A DNA stretch of 24,667 bases, taken from a virus. The translations under genes were made by a program, and so were the position numbers. The stretch spans positions 1 to 24,667 of the IMG/VR virus record IMGVR_UViG_3300021960_000481; one strand, written 5' to 3'. Each line of letters begins with the position of its first letter. Position 1 is the first letter of the stretch. The notes below the pieces were generated by a model. That model ran no database searches. It was not told where the DNA came from and saw nothing but the letters and a program-made list of their open reading frames with translations. Below are positions 22,112 through 24,667 of this stretch, one piece after another.

Positions 22112-22167
22112 ACATACTTACCAAAGAGTTTATGTTTAAAATATTATATCTACCAGTTAGATATAAC
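22075..22167 (-). ncRNA. candidate small RNA of about 93 bases
   Basis: A promoter with perfect TTGACA-17-TATGAT lies just upstream (22174-22202), inside the 3' end of the 70-residue gene, and a strong terminator lies just downstream, with no new gene between. The interval holds a perfect eight-pair hairpin (22159-22166 with 22144-22151), a 30-base linker and the terminator. A short stable RNA is the simplest product; expression is untested. Confidence 0.45.
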
Positions 22168-22362
22168 ACCTATATCATAACTCAATTTATATTTAGTGTC
22201 AAGTGTAGTGCAATATGTTAAACCCACATCATTTCTTTGCCAAACCTTTTCTTCAACAAACGTCTGGCAATGTTCATAATTTAAAAACACTTGGTCAAGC
22301 ACATAAAATCTACCTAATCTATTTTCTATATCAGAAAATATAAATAGTATTAACTCAATCAT
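22150..22362 (-). CDS. hypothetical protein, 70 residues
   Basis: The start at 22362 is inferred from the eight-base overlap with the preceding gene; the open frame runs further upstream, but only in that gene's shadow. No clear ribosome site. A helical start (MIELILFIFSDIENRLGRFYVLDQVFLNYEHCQTF) is followed by a polar C terminus with YCTTLDTKYKLSYD. Unknown. Confidence 0.6.
   Translation of the reverse strand: MIELILFIFSDIENRLGRFYVLDQVFLNYEHCQTFVEEKVWQRNDVGLTYCTTLDTKYKLSYDIGVISNW
22174..22202 (-). promoter_or_regulatory. sigma70-type promoter inside a gene 3' end
   Basis: Minus strand: -35 TTGACA (22202-22197), 17-nt spacer, -10 TATGAT (22179-22174). One of the best matches in the window. 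It is embedded in the last codons of the 70-residue gene, with a terminator about 65 bases beyond. Confidence 0.7.
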
Positions 22363-22591
22363 CTGTTGCTTGAAAATGTAAGTCTTGAGGCTCTGGCAAT
22401 GGCAAGGTTTCAGTGGTTTTCTCCCAGTCACCTTGTTCTTTCCACATATGGTTACAATGTATAGCATCACGAAGTTCCTTGTCTATTTCTGGACAAGGTT
22501 GTCCTTTGTTTTCTAGTAATGCTAGAATATTGATAGCCTTTTTTCTCAAAGACCTACGCCATTTCAATAGATGTGTGTCATCTGTTGCCAT
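22355..22591 (-). CDS. hypothetical protein, 78 residues
   Basis: AAGGAT seven bases before ATG. A basic helical N-terminal half (DDTHLLKWRRSLRKKAINILALLENKGQPCPEIDKELRDA) and an acidic C terminus with WKEQGDWEKTTETLPLPEP. Unknown family. First gene behind the promoter at 22631-22659. Confidence 0.7.
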   Translation of the reverse strand: MATDDTHLLKWRRSLRKKAINILALLENKGQPCPEIDKELRDAIHCNHMWKEQGDWEKTTETLPLPEPQDLHFQATDD

Positions 22592-22630
22592 AGGATATCC
22601 TTATAGTTGATTTATGTTTAAACATACCCC

Positions 22631-22659
22631 AACTTAACAAATATTTATTGATGTGTCAA
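22631..22659 (-). promoter_or_regulatory. sigma70-type promoter with weak -10
   Basis: Minus strand: -35 TTGACA (22659-22654), 17-nt spacer, -10 TAAGTT (22636-22631). A perfect 12-base palindrome ATGTTTAAACAT follows near the start site. No terminator separates it from the upstream gene. Confidence 0.55.
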
Positions 22660-22662
22660 GTG

Positions 22663-22944
22663 TTATCTTGATTTTCTTTTGATAATATAGTTTAAAAGTG
22701 TATTAGCTTTAATAGATTGCTCAATTCGTGGTGCTAAAAAGGAATCTCCATAGGTATTTGGTCTTATATTACACCTATTTATCCAGAATTTATCTCTGTC
22801 ATCAGCTTTTTTCTGACGTTTTTCTAGACCAAAAAAAGTTTTATCATTTATATGTGCTGACCATAAAGATATATGCACACTATTTATATCTAACCACTTT
22901 GCAAAATCTTTCATTGCATTTAGATTTAGTAATTTAATATTCAT
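22663..22944 (-). CDS. hypothetical protein, 93 residues
   Basis: The ATG overlaps the previous stop (ATGA), with GAGGGATC just upstream on the mRNA side. Basic soluble protein (MNIKLLNLNAMKDFAKWLDI; GLEKRQKKADDRDKFWINRCNIRP; NTLLNYIIKRKSR). No motif or family recognised. Confidence 0.7.
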   Translation of the reverse strand: MNIKLLNLNAMKDFAKWLDINSVHISLWSAHINDKTFFGLEKRQKKADDRDKFWINRCNIRPNTYGDSFLAPRIEQSIKANTLLNYIIKRKSR

Positions 22945-23108
22945 GAGGGATCGTTGTCTATTAGTTTGTGCACTTCATCAATCTTTAAATTTAATTGATG
23001 CAAGTCACCATAAACATCTGGTTTATCTAAGTATTTAGTTTTAAGTTTAATCATAATTTCATCAAACTTTTTTAACTTTAATTGTATCTGTCTAATTTTT
23101 GTAATCAT
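22941..23108 (-). CDS. 55-residue helical protein following a structured RNA
   Basis: Begins MITKIRQIQLKLKKFDEIMIKLKTKYL and ends EVHKLIDNDPS; strongly helical and coiled-coil-like. Its stop overlaps the next ATG (ATGA). No Shine-Dalgarno site precedes the start, so translation may depend on the structured RNA immediately upstream. Unknown function. Confidence 0.6.
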   Translation of the reverse strand: MITKIRQIQLKLKKFDEIMIKLKTKYLDKPDVYGDLHQLNLKIDEVHKLIDNDPS

Positions 23109-23309
23109 AATTTTATATACAGAGGCTCATGCGTTGGAGAACATATACACTTTGCCAAGCATATACATTTTACCGAACCAACGCACAGGTCTTTTGGACT
23201 CGTAGAGATATCTCACGAAATCCAGACAGTAGGTTTTATTGTTGCAACTACCTACTCCCGACACAGCTAGTCCAGTCTGAATTAAGTTCGCTTCGCTGTG
23301 TCTTTGTAC
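23109..23309 (-). ncRNA. candidate structured noncoding RNA, about 200 bases
   Basis: A gene-free stretch, visibly less AT-rich than its surroundings, directly downstream of a near-consensus promoter. Stems read by eye on the minus strand: GACACAGC (23302-23295) with GCTGTGTC (23267-23260), eight perfect pairs; AGTAGGT (23256-23250) with ACCTACT (23234-23228), seven perfect; TGGA (23224-23221) with TCCA (23198-23195) plus CGT/ACG around the ten-base palindrome GAGATATCTC (23214-23205); TGCGTTGG (23185-23178) with CCAACGCA (23137-23130), eight perfect, enclosing two copies of an 8-base TGTATATG repeat. No open frame fills it. It matches no tRNA, tmRNA or RNase P pattern I know. Function unknown. 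Confidence 0.6.
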
Positions 23310-23315
23310 ATTATC

Positions 23316-23344
23316 ATAATATCATATTGATATTCGTATGTCAA
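23316..23344 (-). promoter_or_regulatory. near-consensus promoter of the structured RNA
   Basis: Minus strand: -35 TTGACA (23344-23339), 17-nt spacer, -10 TATTAT (23321-23316) preceded by TGA (extended -10). Predicted start near 23309, just before the first long stem. Confidence 0.85.
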
Positions 23345-23349
23345 GCAAT

Positions 23350-23385
23350 AAAAAACCCCCAATGTGTCAAGCACAAAGGGGGTTT
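23350..23385 (-). terminator. intrinsic terminator with a TTGACA in its loop
   Basis: Minus strand arms AAACCCCC (23385-23378) and GGGGGTTT (23360-23353), an inner TGTG/CACA stem (23375-23372 with 23366-23363), then T run to 23350. It closes the two-gene unit upstream. The loop contains CTTGACAC, the same words as the promoters' -35 region, but no -10 box at proper spacing. Confidence 0.85.
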
Positions 23386-23413
23386 ATCTTATCTTAGAGG
23401 GAGATAAAAGTTT

Positions 23414-23731
23414 TTAATTTAAAGATTCATGTTTTATCCTTTCGTCTTTGTCAGACATAATACTATTAAATAAATTAATTACGTCTTGTTTTTCTTGATC
23501 GTCTTTGTACATAGACATCATTCTATTCCAAAACATTGCAAAGTATGTCATGAATACAAAGTCTTTCGGTGCAGGTATTCCATCAGATTCAAGGCTATTG
23601 AGTAAATCAATAATATCTTTAGATAAATTTTTATGTATTCTACTTTGAATAATAATAAATTGATCTTCTTCTTTATTATCTTTTTTACTTATAGCCTCTA
23701 AGTAATCACTAAGTTTATATGTTTTACCCAT
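23414..23731 (-). CDS. hypothetical helical protein, 105 residues
   Basis: AGAGGT about nine bases before ATG. Mostly helical and charged (LSDYLEAISKKDNKEEDQFIIIQSRIHKNLSKDIIDLLNSLESDG; FVFMTYFAMFWNRMMSMYKDD). The aromatic-Met stretch is an amphipathic or buried helix rather than a clear membrane segment. Unknown. Second gene of its unit. Confidence 0.75.
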   Translation of the reverse strand: MGKTYKLSDYLEAISKKDNKEEDQFIIIQSRIHKNLSKDIIDLLNSLESDGIPAPKDFVFMTYFAMFWNRMMSMYKDDQEKQDVINLFNSIMSDKDERIKHESLN

Positions 23732-23733
23732 AA

Positions 23734-23949
23734 TTAATTACCTCTCATTATAGATTTAAACTTAGACATATTAAACTCAGTAATATTATCAAGCCCACTA
23801 CTAGATTTAAATATATCCCTAGCCTCGTTAAGTTTTTTAGTATTTTCTAAGTGAAAGTTTTGTGCTTTATTCTTTACTACCACTTCACTATGTATAGCGT
23901 CACGCTTTTGTTTTTCTATACGTTCCATTGTTGCTATGTCAGTTGTCAT
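23734..23949 (-). CDS. hypothetical helical protein, 71 residues
   Basis: AAGGAG seven bases before ATG and a promoter just upstream (23980-24008). Charged, helical (MERIEKQKRDAIHSEVVVKNKAQNFHLENTKKLNEARDIFKS). No motif recognised. First gene of a two-gene early unit. Confidence 0.75.
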   Translation of the reverse strand: MTTDIATMERIEKQKRDAIHSEVVVKNKAQNFHLENTKKLNEARDIFKSSSGLDNITEFNMSKFKSIMRGN

Positions 23950-23979
23950 AAAGACTCCTTTGTTATTGGTTATGAATAC

Positions 23980-24008
23980 ATACTATCAAAGGTGTGACAA
24001 TGTGTCAA
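23980..24008 (-). promoter_or_regulatory. sigma70-type promoter
   Basis: Minus strand: -35 TTGACA (24008-24003), 17-nt spacer ending TGA, -10 TAGTAT (23985-23980). It lies directly after the preceding terminator and about 30 bases before the 71-residue gene. Confidence 0.7.
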
Positions 24009-24013
24009 GTAAT

Positions 24014-24048
24014 AAAAAAGCCCCTACCGATTTGCACCGATAGGGGCT
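24014..24048 (-). terminator. intrinsic terminator of the 25-residue peptide unit
   Basis: Minus strand arms AGCCCCTA (24048-24041) and TAGGGGCT (24026-24019), 14-base loop, then T run to 24014. It isolates a single tiny gene from the next unit. Confidence 0.85.
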
Positions 24049-24063
24049 ATACATTTTCATCAA

Positions 24064-24141
24064 TCATACACCCATTAACCCGATAAGACTTCCGAGCAAT
24101 AACCACATGATTGATACATACATTACTTGTTTCATAATCAT
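24064..24141 (-). CDS. 25-residue membrane peptide with its own promoter and terminator
   Basis: AAAGGA five bases before ATG (a second in-frame ATG lies two codons on). After MIMKQ the rest is one hydrophobic segment (VSIMWLLLGSLIGLMGV) ending at the last residue. Promoter at 24159-24187 and terminator at 24014-24048 make it a stand-alone unit, strong evidence for such a short gene. A small membrane effector of early infection is a reasonable guess. Confidence 0.65.
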   Translation of the reverse strand: MIMKQVMYVSIMWLLLGSLIGLMGV

Positions 24142-24158
24142 TTTTCCTTTCTGAAAAT

Positions 24159-24187
24159 ACATTATGCTATATCAAATTCTGTGTCAA
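24159..24187 (-). promoter_or_regulatory. sigma70-type promoter of the 25-residue peptide
   Basis: Minus strand: -35 TTGACA (24187-24182), 17-nt spacer, -10 TAATGT (24164-24159). Start expected near 24152, ten bases before the peptide ATG. Confidence 0.65.
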
Positions 24188-24200
24188 GTGGGAATATACA

Positions 24201-24226
24201 AGGGGGCTTACTAAAATTTGCCCCCT
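24201..24226 (-). terminator. terminator-like hairpin with weak U tract
   Basis: Minus strand arms AGGGGGC (24226-24220) and GCCCCCT (24207-24201), loop of 12. The following TGTATATT is only moderately T-rich. It lies at the end of the two-peptide unit and just before the next promoter. Confidence 0.6.
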
Positions 24227-24255
24227 CGCAACTTATAGGGAGATAAGATTTTGTG

Positions 24256-24339
24256 TTATATTGCTACTGATTTATAGAATAAATCTAGTAAGAAATAGCC
24301 TATAAATACAGTTGAAACCATTACCAATATTAATTTCAT
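24256..24339 (-). CDS. 27-residue membrane peptide
   Basis: The ATG overlaps the previous stop (ATGA). MKLILVMVSTVFIGYFLLDLFYKSVAI is a single membrane segment with little else. Second gene of the first unit behind the operator-promoter at 24516-24544. Confidence 0.6.
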   Translation of the reverse strand: MKLILVMVSTVFIGYFLLDLFYKSVAI

Positions 24340-24482
24340 TTTTTTATCTTCGGTTTTACTTTGTTAATACTTTTTAAATAGGCTTTGTTTTTATATTCAA
24401 TAAAATCTAGGTTTGATCTCATCAAAAATAGCCCAGTAAAAACTATTAAAGCAATACAAATTATAAAAATAAACATAAACAT
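24336..24482 (-). CDS. 48-residue membrane protein, first gene of the leftward early region
   Basis: GAGG seven bases before ATG. Residues 1-21 (MFMFIFIICIALIVFTGLFLM) are one transmembrane segment; the rest is a basic cytoplasmic tail (KSINKVKPKIKK). It lies 34 bases after the strong promoter at 24516-24544, so it may be the first protein made from this strand. Function unknown. Confidence 0.65.
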   Translation of the reverse strand: MFMFIFIICIALIVFTGLFLMRSNLDFIEYKNKAYLKSINKVKPKIKK

Positions 24483-24515
24483 TTTTAAACCTCGCTATTA
24501 ATTAATTATCTTATC

Positions 24516-24544
24516 AGTATATATGCAAATTTTGCATAGGTCAA
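24516..24544 (-). promoter_or_regulatory. strong leftward promoter with operator palindrome as its spacer
   Basis: Minus strand: -35 TTGACC (24544-24539), 17-nt spacer, -10 TATACT (24521-24516). The spacer (24522-24538) is an exact 17-bp palindrome, TATGCAAA-T-TTTGCATA. A bound dimer would cover both promoter boxes. It drives the two membrane peptides at the right end. Confidence 0.8.
24522..24538. promoter_or_regulatory. operator-like palindrome O1
   Basis: Eight-base perfect inverted repeat TATGCAAA / TTTGCATA around one central base, located exactly between the -35 and -10 boxes. This is the classic position of a repressor site. No repressor gene of known type was recognised in the window. 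Confidence 0.6.
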
Positions 24545-24552
24545 GTGTAAGC

Positions 24553-24584
24553 TATGCAGTTTTTAGATATGTTATTTTTGCATA
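24553..24584. promoter_or_regulatory. second spaced pair of TATGCA half-sites
   Basis: TATGCA at 24553-24558 and its inverse TGCATA at 24579-24584, 20 bases apart, share the half-site of the O1 palindrome. The second half-site overlaps the -35 box of the possible rightward promoter. Could be a lower-affinity operator; spacing is wide, so this is tentative. Confidence 0.35.
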
Positions 24585-24606
24585 CCCCATAAATAATATG
24601 TATAGA
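24578..24606 (+). promoter_or_regulatory. possible divergent rightward promoter
   Basis: Plus strand: -35 TTGCAT (24578-24583), 17-nt spacer, -10 TATAGA (24601-24606). Agreement is moderate and the region is very AT-rich, so chance is a real alternative. It would transcribe out of the window. Confidence 0.35.
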
Positions 24607-24667
24607 AATTATATATAATTATTATATCTATATTATATATATAAAATATATATCTATAAATATATTG
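24585..24667. other. extreme AT-rich tract at the window end
   Basis: Nearly pure A/T with repeated TATATAT and ATTATATAT words and very few G or C. It could be an easily melted replication-start region, a promoter-dense region or part of a genome end; the sequence does not decide. Confidence 0.5.

Noticed and set aside
23363-23375. CTTGACAC in the loop of the terminator at 23350-23385
   Set aside because: No -10 box at proper distance; it forms part of the TGTG/CACA inner stem.

Overview
This window looks like part of the genome of a lytic-type marine tailed phage with T7-like replication genes and AT-rich DNA. The best diagnostic is the family A DNA polymerase at 12197-14251, which carries a DnaJ-type CxxCxGxG zinc-finger pair between its exonuclease and polymerase domains. 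From memory this is the hallmark of the HMO-2011-type phages of SAR116 and SAR11 (Pelagibacter) bacteria. The AT-rich base composition, very tight gene packing and many tiny genes fit a streamlined oceanic host. I see no capsid, portal, terminase, tail, integrase or RNA polymerase gene here, so this is a partial genome.

Layout. (1) 1-7263, plus strand: end of a late-type operon with small secreted, membrane and very basic proteins. Many are translationally coupled by ATGA or TAATG overlaps. It ends with an 801-residue protein carrying a polyvalent-protein-like domain. (2) 7262-7346: two back-to-back intrinsic terminators separate the converging transcription units. (3) 7324-19019, minus strand: replication and metabolism. 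In order of transcription from the right it holds small unknown genes, a GP88-like Cys-rich protein, DnaG-type primase (zinc finger plus TOPRIM), RecA-fold helicase, DNA polymerase, a possible ssDNA-binding protein, a Cas4-like Fe-S nuclease, a metallophosphoesterase and a DUF3310 (T7 gp1.7-like) protein. Primase and helicase are separate genes, unlike T7 gp4. (4) 19141-24482, minus strand: the presumed early region, made of short units of unknown genes separated by sigma70-type promoters, terminators and structured leader RNAs. Three tiny membrane proteins lie at the far right. (5) 24483-24667: a control region with a strong leftward promoter whose 17-bp spacer is exactly a palindrome, a possible divergent rightward promoter, and a very AT-rich end.

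The main result is regulatory. At least twelve leftward promoters share TTGAC[A/C], a 17-nt spacer and a TATAAT-like box. Several overlap the stop codon of the preceding gene, and in three cases a terminator-like hairpin begins at the predicted transcription start. Two long gene-free stretches downstream of such promoters (23109-23309 and about 21797-22037) fold on paper into several perfect stems and are candidate structured RNAs. A third short candidate RNA lies at 22075-22167. Host RNA polymerase probably drives the early and replication genes.

The protein-coding genes of regions 1 and 4 are mostly of unknown function. Functions below rest on motifs read by eye and on recalled families; no searches or folding calculations were run.
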